A stretch of DNA of 64,000 nt from Clostridium jeddahitimonense (GCA_000753455.2 LM994670.1:1988834-2052833); one strand, 5' to 3'; shown: positions 29,646 to 39,382, counted from the stretch's first letter. A program made the numbers and translations. The notes: a model not told the origin generated them from the sequence alone.

Positions 29646-30311
29646 TTGAAACCAATATATAAAAATATAGGAAACTCTTACGAAGTTAAAGATAATGTTG
29701 CATATATTACAATTCTAAAAAAAGACGGAACAGAAATTATTACAAAAATTGACGAAGCTGATTTAGCTTTAATAAATGATATGGGAACTTGGTTTGCAGA
29801 ATGGAATAAGGATTATAATAATTATATAGCTCAAAACATAAGTAAAAATAAGAAAAACAGCAAAAACAAACCTTTAAAACAAAGCATAGCAAGTGTATTA
29901 TTAAATGTTAGTCCAAAAGCACCTATAAAACATTTAAATGGTGATACTCTTGATAATAGAAGAAGTAATTTAGATCTAGCTAAAAAGAAGACTAGAAATG
30001 AATATGAAGAAAAAGACGAAAATACTATTTCTATAATATTAAAGGATAAGTTTGATAAAAAAGAAGGCTATGCTTCAATTTCCAAAGAAGATTTAGATTT
30101 AGTAGTAAATGATACTTATAGCTGGGTTCTTCATAATACTCATGGTAATATTTCAGTTGTTGCAAACACTCCTGATGGTAGACTTCCTCTTTGGAAAGTA
30201 ATTATGAATCCGCAAGAAAATGAATCTATAGAATTTAAAAATCATAATCCCTTAGATAATAGAAGATCTAATTTGATACTAAAAAAACAGGAAGAAGAAA
30301 ACAATAAATAG
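29646..30311 (+). CDS. tandem HNH-endonuclease-like protein lacking catalytic His
   Basis: About 221 residues made of two similar ~100-residue units. Each has an N-terminal strand segment (ADLALINDMGTWFAEW and EDLDLVVNDTYSWVLH) and a C-terminal NG(D)xLDNRRSNL or HNPLDNRRSNL motif, the DNA-contact signature of HNH homing endonucleases with AP2-like parts. The usual DH of the active site is missing: the first unit reads KHLNGD, the second FKNHNP. So it is probably a DNA-binding descendant rather than a nuclease. Likely TTG start 29646 with AGGTG upstream; a GTG at 29637 overlaps the ribosome site. Own terminator follows. Confidence 0.7.
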   Translation: MKPIYKNIGNSYEVKDNVAYITILKKDGTEIITKIDEADLALINDMGTWFAEWNKDYNNYIAQNISKNKKNSKNKPLKQSIASVLLNVSPKAPIKHLNGDTLDNRRSNLDLAKKKTRNEYEEKDENTISIILKDKFDKKEGYASISKEDLDLVVNDTYSWVLHNTHGNISVVANTPDGRLPLWKVIMNPQENESIEFKNHNPLDNRRSNLILKKQEEENNK

Positions 30312-30317
30312 AACGTA

Positions 30318-30356
30318 AAATTGCGTGTATCTAACTTAGTTGGATGCACGCAATTT
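30318..30356 (+). terminator. terminator of HNH-like gene
   Basis: AAATTGCGTG / CACGCAATTT extended by inner pairs, then TATTTTCT; 7 bases after the stop. Confidence 0.75.
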
Positions 30357-30469
30357 ATTTTCTAAAAACGTGCTTTTAAACCTTTATTAGCTATATTTTA
30401 CTATACTATAACATAACCGTTCATTCTTTAATATTATATAAGTATAAATTTAATTATAGGAGATTTTAT

Positions 30470-30739
30470 ATGGCAAAAGATGATTTCTTCGATGATGCCT
30501 GTTGCAATAACCACTGTAATAACCCTGATAATAATAATTTTGATATATCTTTTATTTGGATATTAATAATAATTTTTCTTTTTAGGGGAAGCCCCTTTGG
30601 TCATGACTGCTTTTGGGATGGCTATTGTAACGCCTTTAATAGTAGTGGATTTAGTTGCCGTAATTTTAATAAGACTATCGGTAATAATAACTTTAACTTT
30701 AATAATGGTAATGCTAACAACTTCTTTAATAACAATTAA
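30470..30739 (+). CDS. small Asn/Phe-rich membrane protein
   Basis: 89 residues: an acidic and Cys/His-rich N-terminus (DDACCNNHCNN), one membrane helix (FIWILIIIFLF) and a Gly/Asn/Phe-rich tail (NNNFNFNNGNANNFFNNN). RBS AGGAG and its own terminator support a real gene. The composition recalls small spore-coat or sheath-like proteins of Clostridia, but no family is recognised. Confidence 0.6.
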   Translation: MAKDDFFDDACCNNHCNNPDNNNFDISFIWILIIIFLFRGSPFGHDCFWDGYCNAFNSSGFSCRNFNKTIGNNNFNFNNGNANNFFNNN

Positions 30740-30785
30740 TGTAGCTAAGTCTAAAGATTGTTATACTCTATTGTATATAAAAAAC

Positions 30786-30817
30786 ACGCCCTTTGTTAAA
30801 AATCTACTAAAGGGCGT
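30786..30817. terminator. terminator after Asn-rich gene
   Basis: ACGCCCTTT / AAAGGGCGT perfect 9-pair stem, about 45 bases after the stop codon. Confidence 0.7.
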
Positions 30818-30860
30818 ATCTAGTATAACTCTGTGAATTGGCTTGCACTTGACTTAAGTT

Positions 30861-31297
30861 CTATAATAATTCAATTGTTTTTCTTGATCCTATTTTTACA
30901 GTTTTTCCATCAATACTAATCCATATATCTAACGAGCTAGGATTGTAAACTCTTGACTTATCTCCTGAAAATCTAAGAGACTTAATAGACGTTATATAAT
31001 CATAAACTTCAATATTAGTTGCATACCAAATATCATTTTTATTGCTGACCATCTCTGCAAACTCTTCAATATCTTCATTTTCAACAATAGTTCTTGAATA
31101 ATCAACTCCACATGACCTAATAATCTCCTTAACCTTTGAGTTATATGTACCAAAAGGATAAGACATACCTCTAATTACGCCTCCATAAATTTTTTCTAAA
31201 TTAATTTTATCACCTAAAACTTCTTTAAGAATATTATCTTCATTTAACTCCTCTAAATGCGGATGTGTTGCGGATACAAAAATCTTGTTTTTCTCAT
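30861..31297 (-). pseudogene. polysaccharide deacetylase remnant with two deletions
   Basis: The frame encodes FVSATHPHLEELNED, VIRGMSYPFGTYNSK, KNDIWYATNIEVYDYI and YNPSSLDIWISIDG, blocks known in order from a ~250-residue Firmicute polysaccharide deacetylase. Missing are the N-terminal DDG catalytic part and the central stretch with the WGHSYEF motif (joined at about SRTI/VENED). The only ATG with a ribosome site (31297, AAGGAG) enters a different frame and stops quickly. An ATG inside (31166) gives a 101-residue frame. Not expected to be active. Confidence 0.8.
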
Positions 31298-31456
31298 AAT
31301 CTTCTCCTTTAATATAATTCTCTCTTTACTTAAATTATATCAAATATACTTTAAATAAATAATAAAAAAATGATGGGTCTAACCGTCCTTTTGTGGATAG
31401 TAGATAGACTTGTGTAAAAGCAAATCTATCTAATTTTTTCATGACTAATTTTTATA

Positions 31457-32212
31457 TTAAACTATAGGTGCCATAAGAATTTTACCTGTTCCTCGATATA
31501 CATTTACAAATCCTTCACCTGAAACTGCTGATCCAACTAAGCTTTTACTTGACTTTTCTACTCTAAAATCTAAAGATTTTGACCATGCAATTGCAAAGTT
31601 ACCATCAATTCTAACTTCATCATTTTCTAATATAAATTCTATAAGTTCATCCCTTGGTACTGGACTTTCAAGAACTGCAATTCCATCTCCTTCAAGGCAT
31701 AAATTAAATAAACCTTCATTTCCTAACATTGCTGAAGATAAATTAGTTCTTGCAACTACCTTCTGTTTTATCCTAGATTCACAAGCAAGAAAAAGCCCAT
31801 CATCTAAAACTAATCCATTCCACTCTGAAACATCTTCAAGAAGAATATGTTTATATGTAGGCTCTAACATCAATAACCCATTTCCTTCATATTTAGGCTT
31901 AATTGATGATTCCTTTGTAACCTTTGAAGAAATTGCCTTTCCAAAAAAATCACCAATCCCTTTAACATCAGCTGCCATTTTTACATTACCAGACGTCCAT
32001 TGCATAGCTCCAGCACTAATTGTATATGCATTACCATTTAATTCAATTAATACTTGTCTCTTTCTTACATTCATCTCTGATGCATAATATGCAGCCATAG
32101 CATTTCCAGTATTAACACTCAAATCCTTCTTATATTCAAGTACCTTAACTCCACCTTTTGATGCTATCAGATCTATATTTTTATTATCATATAAATTATT
32201 ACATTTAACCAT
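31457..32212 (-). CDS. AIM24 family protein
   Basis: About 251 residues with the beta-rich AIM24/TRAP-like fold: MQWTSGNVKM, GNGLLMLEPTYKHILLEDV, VARTNLSSAMLGNEGLFNL and AVSGEGFVNVYRGTGKILMAPI. Family found in many bacteria; function largely unknown (the mitochondrial member affects cristae, bacterial ones have been linked to stress or regulation). ATG 32212 follows GGAGG and is chosen over one five codons earlier. Confidence 0.85.
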   Translation of the reverse strand: MVKCNNLYDNKNIDLIASKGGVKVLEYKKDLSVNTGNAMAAYYASEMNVRKRQVLIELNGNAYTISAGAMQWTSGNVKMAADVKGIGDFFGKAISSKVTKESSIKPKYEGNGLLMLEPTYKHILLEDVSEWNGLVLDDGLFLACESRIKQKVVARTNLSSAMLGNEGLFNLCLEGDGIAVLESPVPRDELIEFILENDEVRIDGNFAIAWSKSLDFRVEKSSKSLVGSAVSGEGFVNVYRGTGKILMAPIV

Positions 32213-32252
32213 AATTGCTACCTCCAATTAATAAAATTACATAAATATTATA

Positions 32253-32296
32253 CCATAAGAAAAAGCCATAGATAAATCTATAGCTTTTTCTTATGG
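32253..32296. terminator. long hairpin between AIM24 and next gene
   Basis: CCATAAGAAAAAGC pairs perfectly with GCTTTTTCTTATGG, with an inner CATAGA/TCTATA extension. It lies in the promoter side of AIM24 and far downstream of the beta-propeller gene, so it may be an insulator, a second terminator or a 5'-leader structure. Confidence 0.45.
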
Positions 32297-32616
32297 TTAA
32301 TGGTCACATCTAACAATCACTATTTAACTAGTTAGAATCAATGTGCTTAAGTCACCCGTTTATTCCCTATACCTAAATTAAGTTTGTAGTTTTTTTGAAT
32401 TTAATAATCATTTACGAGTATTTCACTTAAAAATATAATTGTTAATTAATCTTTAATACTTTATCTTTGTAGATTAGAAGTTACAACATACATGACCTTT
32501 TACCCCTATGTAAATAATTGATTTTTTAGAACAAAATAGCTGCTACTTTTTTAGTAGCAGCTATTTTCCCCTTACTTATATATTATTCTTTTTCTATATA
32601 GGTCCCTATATTATTG
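32297..32616. other. intergenic region with repeat copy 2
   Basis: Gene-free stretch of over 300 bases. It holds the second copy of the CATTTACGAGTAT repeat (32402-32432, 28 of 31 positions identical to 21581-21611) and the terminator below. No open frame recognised. Confidence 0.5.
32533..32567 (-). terminator. terminator of beta-propeller gene
   Basis: AAAATAGCTGCTACT / AGTAGCAGCTATTTT: a perfect 15-pair stem with a 5-T loop, 50 bases after the stop codon of the minus-strand gene. Confidence 0.85.
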
Positions 32617-34245
32617 TTATTTTTCAAAGTATTTTAATGCTTTATCATAATTGCTATATGCCTTTAATTTATTAAGACTATAATCTAACACTTCATATCC
32701 ACCATTAGTATCTACTAATATACCATCTTCATTTATATCAAAAAGTGTGAAATACATATTTTCACTTTTACTTATGATATCACCTGTTCTTTTTCCTAGT
32801 ACGTATAATTTTCTTTCATCCCAAGGTAATACTACAATGTATCTATCATTAAACAATATTTGATAAACATCTTCTGCTATGTCTATCCCTATGTTTTTTT
32901 CTTCTTTTGTCTCTATATTATAAGTTACCAATACGGATTTTTTTCCATCTTGTACTAGGTATCCTAATTCACCATTATTAATAGTTAAGTGTTTTATATG
33001 ATCCTTACTTTCATTAACCTTTTTAACTAACTGCTTGTCCCCTGTGGTTATATCAATAGCTAATAACTCTAATTCACCTAAATCATTTTCGGCTATATTA
33101 TAAACCTTATTATTTTCATAGGTTAAATCCCAAAGTATAAATCTATCATCTACATTAAAGCCTTCAAAGCTTCTTATTACATAATTAGTATCTGCTTTAA
33201 CTACTGCAACTTCTCCTCCAGCTAATACTACAACTTCCTCTTCATCATTAATTTTTTTCCTATTGCTTCTTATAAACTCAACTTTTAAAGGATACTGATA
33301 GTAATTTTCCCCTGCCTTTAACTTTTCATATTTAGAATCCTTAGAATATATATACTCACCAAGTAACAGCCTATTATAAGTCCATGAATTTTCTATAATT
33401 TTTAAATAAAGATTATTATCATTAGTATCATAAAAGTACTTATCATAAACAATTCTGCCATTGTCATAATATAACTTAGATTCCCCCATTACTTTTTCAA
33501 GAATAATCTCCTCATTAAATTGAAAATCTAACTTAACCAAGTCTTCATAATACTCACCTTTACTATATGTATAAATATTATCTTCGTATAATAGTAATTC
33601 TCCACTATATAATTTATCCGATGTACCAATAATCTTTTTATCACTTAAACTATAAATATTAATTTTATTATCTAAAATATAAGCTGCCTTATCTTTATAT
33701 ATTGTTAAAGGAATATTTTCTATGGTATCAAATGTCCCTATTTCATACTCTTCTTTTGTAACTATATCTTTTACTACCACAGTAGTTTTAAGGTTAGAAA
33801 CATAAGAATAAATAAGCTTATTATCATTAATCTCTAAATCTTTTATTGCATAGATCTCTTCATTTTTAGGTGTTTTGTCTAATATAATTTCAGTAGTTCC
33901 ATTAGTAACATTTATTCCTACAATCTTTCTATTTTGAATCTCCTTAATTAATATCCAATCTCCTGATGACTTTGCTTCTCTCATATCAGCAAAAACTTCA
34001 TTACCAATATTAGGTAAGTCATATTTATTTTTCTTATTACTTTCTTTATCATAAGTAACTAACTGAAAATCACTTAGTTTATTTTCAAATGTAAATTTAT
34101 TATTGTTATAAAGTGCAAAATAATACTTATCATTATTTCCAACTAATTCTATAGAATCATTCTTTCCTTCATTATAATTAATTGCAAATATACAAATAAT
34201 AATTACAGTTATTATAAACCAAATTATCTTATCTCTTTTAGTCAT
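32617..34245 (-). CDS. membrane-anchored beta-propeller-like protein, unknown
   Basis: 542 residues. One N-terminal signal anchor (IIWFIITVIIICIFAINY) and an external body of repeated beta strands with motifs such as DRFILWDLTYENN, IVVLPWDERKLYVLGKRTGD and GILVDTNGGYEVLDYS, pointing to a beta propeller. No catalytic motif seen. RBS AAGGAG; own terminator. Probably a surface or sensory protein, function unknown. Confidence 0.65.
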   Translation of the reverse strand: MTKRDKIIWFIITVIIICIFAINYNEGKNDSIELVGNNDKYYFALYNNNKFTFENKLSDFQLVTYDKESNKKNKYDLPNIGNEVFADMREAKSSGDWILIKEIQNRKIVGINVTNGTTEIILDKTPKNEEIYAIKDLEINDNKLIYSYVSNLKTTVVVKDIVTKEEYEIGTFDTIENIPLTIYKDKAAYILDNKINIYSLSDKKIIGTSDKLYSGELLLYEDNIYTYSKGEYYEDLVKLDFQFNEEIILEKVMGESKLYYDNGRIVYDKYFYDTNDNNLYLKIIENSWTYNRLLLGEYIYSKDSKYEKLKAGENYYQYPLKVEFIRSNRKKINDEEEVVVLAGGEVAVVKADTNYVIRSFEGFNVDDRFILWDLTYENNKVYNIAENDLGELELLAIDITTGDKQLVKKVNESKDHIKHLTINNGELGYLVQDGKKSVLVTYNIETKEEKNIGIDIAEDVYQILFNDRYIVVLPWDERKLYVLGKRTGDIISKSENMYFTLFDINEDGILVDTNGGYEVLDYSLNKLKAYSNYDKALKYFEK

Positions 34246-34449
34246 GGATTCTCTCCTTTCTTGGTTTATACAAAAATATTATATTAATTTCTTTTTCTGC
34301 TTTTAATTGAGTTGATCTATTTTCCATTAAATTACCTTAAATACGTCTCTCTATATTTATATAGCTTATTAAATAATACTATTATGGGTTAATTATAGCA
34401 TCACTTACAAATGTCATACCATGTATTTTCCAAAGATAAAGCATCTTAA

Positions 34450-35325
34450 TTAACTCATAATATAATAAAGATCATCCTTTATATTGTTAAGATATTGCAT
34501 TATATTTTCCTCGTCTTTTATATTGTATATATAATCAAACTTCTCAGAAACTTGTTTTGCTATGATACTAAAAAACTCACAACAAGTAAAAATAGCATCC
34601 CAAAAATTATTTAAATCACAATCAGAATATGTATTTAAGTACATATCATAAAATTCTAAAGACAGATATTTACTAAAGTATTTCCCCCACATCCCTGTAG
34701 AAATGGTAAAATTATTATTCATTGCAATATACCATTCAAGCATTTTATCAAGCTGTGGATGTACAACTTCAGTATACATTCTCATAGCATAAGGAATTTG
34801 ATTTCTTCCAATCCCTTTCCCTACATTATTTAAACACCACCAAAATTCATTGCAATAACCAAAATACATTTCCTTTGTCGGTGGTTTAATCCAATGAGTC
34901 ATATCGTTAGAAGGAGAAATCTCTGGTAAAAAATCGTCCTTATCTAAAAGCTTTTGTGTTAATGTATCTGAAAGATATCTTTCCAATGCTACATCTTTTA
35001 CTTCTATGCTTAAATCAATTCTATTACCGTCCTTAAACAACATTAGCCAAGTATATGAATAGTTACAATCATGGTTACTTCCCCAACCAAAGTCTCTTGA
35101 ATCAGGCTCCTGAACAATTGCAATTTCCCCAAATAAGTTAATCCAGTTCTTATCATCCAAGAACGATTTAGTTTCTGAAACTACAAAAACTATATCATAG
35201 TCTTGAAAAACATCTTTTTTCACATTATAGTTTACTTTTGACCCATTCATATAAACAGCCCTAATACGTTCATCTGAGTTTGCAATATTTAATATAAGTT
35301 TCATCATTACTTGTTCGTCTCTCAA
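34450..35325 (-). CDS. AadK/AAD-S6-like aminoglycoside 6-adenylyltransferase
   Basis: Adenylyl-transfer enzyme of the streptomycin-resistance (AadK) type. RAVYMNGSKVN and FQDYDIVFVVSET give the nucleotidyltransferase GS...DxD site. Length about 291 residues fits. I start at TTG 35325, just after GGGGGTAAG, because homologues begin MRxEQxMM at this point. Resistance in this host is untested; chromosomal copies can be silent. Next to a GNAT remnant and an intact GNAT gene. Confidence 0.88.
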   Translation of the reverse strand: MRDEQVMMKLILNIANSDERIRAVYMNGSKVNYNVKKDVFQDYDIVFVVSETKSFLDDKNWINLFGEIAIVQEPDSRDFGWGSNHDCNYSYTWLMLFKDGNRIDLSIEVKDVALERYLSDTLTQKLLDKDDFLPEISPSNDMTHWIKPPTKEMYFGYCNEFWWCLNNVGKGIGRNQIPYAMRMYTEVVHPQLDKMLEWYIAMNNNFTISTGMWGKYFSKYLSLEFYDMYLNTYSDCDLNNFWDAIFTCCEFFSIIAKQVSEKFDYIYNIKDEENIMQYLNNIKDDLYYIMS

Positions 35326-35452
35326 TTTCTTACCCCCAATTAGCGATACTATTTTATTAATATTTAAATTTAAACTAATCAGCAAATAGTAGTTTAGTGT
35401 TTATAATATTGTTAAACACTTGATAATTACATTGAATAAGTATTGTTATTTA

Positions 35453-35620
35453 TTATACATCAAGTCTATAAGTATAATTTTCGTAAACAATATTTGTTCC
35501 ACTTTTTTTGAAAGCGTCTTCTTTTTCAATATTAAAACCAAGTTTTCTTAATACTGCATTTGAGCCATCATTAACGAATATAACAATACGATTACGTAAT
35601 AGTTTAATACTTTTAAATAA
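35453..35620 (-). pseudogene. C-terminal GNAT acetyltransferase remnant
   Basis: An open frame ends with SNAVLRKLGFNIEKEDAFKK and NYTYRLDV, the last strand and helix of a GNAT domain (the SNAVLRKLGF motif). The acetyl-CoA-binding middle is absent. No start or ribosome site. The reading toward 35620 is less sure. Confidence 0.6.
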
Positions 35621-35651
35621 TACTGTGTTCTATATATGATAGTTATAAAAT

Positions 35652-36173
35652 CTAGACATTCATAACTCTATTCTTTAAATATGAATTAAAATTATTATAT
35701 TCAACTTGTGTTAAAAAATCAGGATATGACATAACTGCTAGGGAATGTCCCTTATTAAATTTACTATATGGCGGATGGATGTGATTGAAAGTATTTTCTT
35801 TATATCCAACTCGTGTATAAAACAATTTTCTTCGAATAGATATTTCATCTATAGGTGGATCTATTTCTAATATCATTGTTTTATTCTTTTTTTTGAGTAG
35901 TTCGAGTGCATTTTCTCCGTACTTTTTATTACGCATATTAGGCTCTATACAAAAATGCTCAATATATATATAATTTAATGTTTCCCAATAAAGAATAATC
36001 CCTATAAAGTTATCATTATCATAGATTAAATCAAAATTATATTCTTTATCACTCAATATTTCCTTTTGAGATTCAATTTCTCTTTGCTCATGATACGGAA
36101 AGCTTTTTCGATATAACATAATAGCGTCATTAAACATTTTGTCATCTTTCGATAATAATCTAATAAATTTCAT
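35652..36173 (-). CDS. GNAT family N-acetyltransferase
   Basis: 173 residues with the GNAT core: YIEHFCIEPNMRNKKYGENALELLKKK carries the acetyl-CoA pyrophosphate loop variant (RxxxYG), followed by LEIDPP and a terminal beta bulge (RRKLFYTRVGYKEN). Substrate unknown. RBS GAGGTG. Lies next to an AadK-like gene and a second decayed GNAT. Confidence 0.85.
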   Translation of the reverse strand: MKFIRLLSKDDKMFNDAIMLYRKSFPYHEQREIESQKEILSDKEYNFDLIYDNDNFIGIILYWETLNYIYIEHFCIEPNMRNKKYGENALELLKKKNKTMILEIDPPIDEISIRRKLFYTRVGYKENTFNHIHPPYSKFNKGHSLAVMSYPDFLTQVEYNNFNSYLKNRVMNV

Positions 36174-36240
36174 AATTCACCTCTTAGTTGCAGGTTGTAA
36201 TTTAGCTATACAGCTTAACTAAATTATAACATATTCTGTT

Positions 36241-36367
36241 AATACCGTATTATTCAATTTTCAAAAATCATTTTCATTAGTACTTCGTAATAATGAAAAT
36301 GATTCGTAATGCTTTTGAATTTCACACTAAAAAATACCGCATATTCTCTTTTGAATACTACGGTATT
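36241..36367. repeat. nested palindromic repeats downstream of GPH symporter
   Basis: Three elements: AATACCGTATTATTCAA (36241-36257); an inverted repeat AATCATTTTCATTA / TAATGAAAATGATT (36266-36279, 36291-36304); and a full palindrome AATACCGC...CGGTATT (36333-36367). The last one lies just past the symporter stop and can end its transcript. Similar palindromes recur at 62210-62244 and 63430-63463. Confidence 0.75.
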
Positions 36368-36398
36368 TTACTAATTTTATATCTATAATAGTTTAAAT

Positions 36399-37772
36399 TT
36401 ACTTATTTTTATTTTCACGTTCAGTTAATTCTTTTATAACTTGAGGATATTGCTTATCAAGTTTGTAGAAGCAATAAAGAATAGGTAGAATTACAAGGAA
36501 GATTATAGGAGCATAAATATATAAATTAGAAATTGCTGTAAGGGCAGACTCACTTTGAACTGCAAGTGCACCATTATATCCTGCCATTCCAAGAACAGTT
36601 GTTGCAACTACCATTCCAACTCCTCCTCCAACTTTTGCTCCAAATGTTGTAGCACTGTATAATGTACCTTCAATACGTACTCCAGTCTTCCAATGACCAT
36701 ACTCAATAGAATCTGCCATCATTGCAAACAATGTTGCCATTAATGGTGCTGCCCCAATACCTTTTACTATGTTACAAACTACTAGCCATGAAAATGATGC
36801 TGGATTTACTATCATAAGAAGTTGTGAAATAAGAGAAATTATAGTTCCAACAAGAGCTACATTACGCTTTCCAAACCTTTTAACAAGTGGCATCATCATT
36901 GCCATAAATACAATTGAAATTCCTTGCTGAATAACCGCTAAAAATCCGAAGTATGCCTCATTATGAAGAATATATTTTGCATAATAAACACCAACCCCCA
37001 TTCCTATAGCCATACCAAGAATATTTACAACCCATATAGCACATATAAGAAGCCAAGCATCATTTTTCATCATTAATTTTAGAGTTTTAATAAATCCAAT
37101 TTTACGATCTTCATCTGAAACTACATTAACACGCTCCTTTGTCTTAGCAAAACAAAGTAAAAATAATGCCGCTGCAATAAAACCATAAACACTAGAAACT
37201 ATCATCCATGATGATTGATTAGTAGAACCTCCCACTGCATTTATAAATGGTAATGTACATGCATTTATGATAAGCCCTCCAATTTGAGCCATAGTCATAC
37301 GGAATACATTAATACTTTCACGTTGAGTTTGGTCTCTAGTCATAAGTGAATTTAATGCACCATAAGGAATATTAATTGCCGTATATAAAAATGTAGTAAC
37401 AACGTTATAAGATATAAATACATATATATACTTCCCAACATTACCCAAGTTAGGAACCATAGTTAAAAGCGCCGTACATACCCCAAAAGGAATTGCAAGC
37501 CAAAGCATCCATGCACGTGCTTTACCATGCTTTGACTTAGTTTTATCCATAATAAATCCCATAATTATATCTGTAAAACCATCAAAAAAACGTGATATTA
37601 ATATTAAAGTTCCAACAATGCCTACATTAAGACCAAGTGCATCTGTATAGAAAAATGAAATGTATGTCCCTGTAAGAACCATAACTAGGTTACTTGCTAA
37701 ATCTCCACAACCATATGCTAGTTTTTCTCTAACCCCTATTTTCTCTGTATAAACAGACTCTACTGTTTTCAT
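36399..37772 (-). CDS. GPH/MFS glycoside-pentoside-hexuronide:cation symporter
   Basis: 457 residues with 12 membrane helices. Family marks: KLAYGCGDLASNLV at the N-terminus, RFFDGFTDIIMGFIMDKTKSKHGKAR (melibiose-carrier motif with Asp cation ligands) and ADSIEYGHWKTGVRIEG. Imports glycosides with Na+ or H+. Last gene of the GH3 operon, 38 bases after the esterase stop. RBS GGGAGG. Confidence 0.92.
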   Translation of the reverse strand: MKTVESVYTEKIGVREKLAYGCGDLASNLVMVLTGTYISFFYTDALGLNVGIVGTLILISRFFDGFTDIIMGFIMDKTKSKHGKARAWMLWLAIPFGVCTALLTMVPNLGNVGKYIYVFISYNVVTTFLYTAINIPYGALNSLMTRDQTQRESINVFRMTMAQIGGLIINACTLPFINAVGGSTNQSSWMIVSSVYGFIAAALFLLCFAKTKERVNVVSDEDRKIGFIKTLKLMMKNDAWLLICAIWVVNILGMAIGMGVGVYYAKYILHNEAYFGFLAVIQQGISIVFMAMMMPLVKRFGKRNVALVGTIISLISQLLMIVNPASFSWLVVCNIVKGIGAAPLMATLFAMMADSIEYGHWKTGVRIEGTLYSATTFGAKVGGGVGMVVATTVLGMAGYNGALAVQSESALTAISNLYIYAPIIFLVILPILYCFYKLDKQYPQVIKELTERENKNK

Positions 37773-37810
37773 AATATACCTCCCTATCCTTTTATACCAT
37801 CGTTTTTTTG

Positions 37811-39382
37811 CTAATGCTGAACTTCATCTCCCATAGTTGCTAATATAGTTTCTAATGTTAACTCTGGAAGTGCTTCTTTTAACACTCTTAAAATTTCATC
37901 ATCAAAATTATGGCGAACTTCACATGTTTTATCAAAAATCATTGTTGATTCATCTGTAGGTGTACATGCATTCCATTGAGGAATACCTTCATGATTTGGA
38001 TTTCCAGTTTTCGCAAACTCTATAATTGCTTTAAACATGTTGTCTTGTAATTCTTCACTAACACCTTCTATGTTTGCTACTGGTACTTTATCAATGTTAT
38101 GGAACACAAATGGAATATCTGCACAATGCCATGCTGATTTGCCATGATAGCAAGGGAAATCTAATGAAAATACATACGTATATGTAGGTGCTTCACTATA
38201 CTTAGATTTTGCATGTACCAAATGCTTACTTAATGGACGGAATACCATATCTAAACTTAACACATCAATAATTTTTTTATCAGGATATGCTTGTTTAAAT
38301 GCTTCGACAATCTCAGATGTTTTATCTTGGAAGCGCTCTTTTACCATTTCAATCATTTGCTCTTCACTTAGTTCATATTTGTTTATTTGACTAGGAGCAA
38401 AACTGTTGAATTCACCAAACACTGTTCCAACCATTAAAGGTGTATTTTTTGCTTGTTCACTGAATCCAGTCATTTGTGCTTCTCCAAGGAAGTAATCATT
38501 AATCATTGGATTATTTCCAACATAAGCACCTGTTTTAGCTACATCTTGAACAACTTTTAAATAAGCACCTACTAGCATTTGATAAGGAACTGTTTCTATT
38601 TTTTCAACTTCACTTACTGGAATCTGTAATTCTTCTAACATTGCAGTTACAATGGCACGTCCATCTCCACCTTCACAAGGTTTCATAAAATCACCAGCAA
38701 CACCACTCATAATAATTCCTTTATGGAATAGACCCTTAGCACTTGGTATTTGCATTAATGCTCCAATTTTCATTCCACCACCTGATTGGCCAAATAAAGT
38801 CACATTTTCTGGATCTCCACCAAATTGATCAATGTTTTCATTAATCCATTTTAAAGCAGCAACTATATCAGCAAGTCCAGCATTAGCAGAATTTTCATAT
38901 TTTTCACCAAATGGAGATAAATCCATAAATCCTAAGATATTTAAACGGTGATTTAATGAAACAACTACAACATCACCATGTTTACTCATATTTGCTCCAT
39001 CATAAGCAAGTTGTTCAATGGAAGAACCTGCAAAATATCCTCCACCATGGATCCAAACAAGAACTGGTTTTTTTGCATTAGAATCCAAATTATTTGTCCA
39101 CACATTAATATATTGACAATGTTCATCTTCAGGCCAATACATATGTGGCACAAGCATTTCTCCCTTTGGATTATCTGGGACCATTAATGGAGCAACTCGT
39201 CCATAAGACGTTGTATCTAATACACCTTCCCATGATTTAGGATCTGTTGGCATTTGAAATCGATCTGCATAAGCATAAGGGATACCTTTAAAAGTATAGA
39301 TATCATCATATCGATAACCTTTCACAAATCCTGCTGTTGTTTTTACTGCTGGAATATTATCATATTCAAATTTTAAGCCCAT
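37811..39382 (-). CDS. type-B carboxylesterase
   Basis: 523 residues of the carboxylesterase/lipase type B family (PnbA-like). Nucleophile elbow TLFGQSGGGMKIG (Ser, with Q where GES is usual), oxyanion HGGGYFAGS, catalytic His in SAWHCADIPFVFHN. No signal peptide: intracellular. Within a GH3/ROK/symporter operon it likely removes acyl groups from imported glycosides before or after hydrolysis. RBS GAGGAGG. Confidence 0.92.
   Translation of the reverse strand: MGLKFEYDNIPAVKTTAGFVKGYRYDDIYTFKGIPYAYADRFQMPTDPKSWEGVLDTTSYGRVAPLMVPDNPKGEMLVPHMYWPEDEHCQYINVWTNNLDSNAKKPVLVWIHGGGYFAGSSIEQLAYDGANMSKHGDVVVVSLNHRLNILGFMDLSPFGEKYENSANAGLADIVAALKWINENIDQFGGDPENVTLFGQSGGGMKIGALMQIPSAKGLFHKGIIMSGVAGDFMKPCEGGDGRAIVTAMLEELQIPVSEVEKIETVPYQMLVGAYLKVVQDVAKTGAYVGNNPMINDYFLGEAQMTGFSEQAKNTPLMVGTVFGEFNSFAPSQINKYELSEEQMIEMVKERFQDKTSEIVEAFKQAYPDKKIIDVLSLDMVFRPLSKHLVHAKSKYSEAPTYTYVFSLDFPCYHGKSAWHCADIPFVFHNIDKVPVANIEGVSEELQDNMFKAIIEFAKTGNPNHEGIPQWNACTPTDESTMIFDKTCEVRHNFDDEILRVLKEALPELTLETILATMGDEVQH

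Noticed and set aside
30597..30836. Hydrophobic overlapping reading frame (79 codons) on the plus strand
   Set aside because: It is a frame-shadow of the Asn-rich gene: AAT runs read one base on give Ile/Leu. No ribosome site of its own.
36266..36304. Fur box controlling the GNAT gene
   Set aside because: The arms are spaced like a hairpin, lie at a 3' end and are next to palindromic repeats, so a structural role is likelier.
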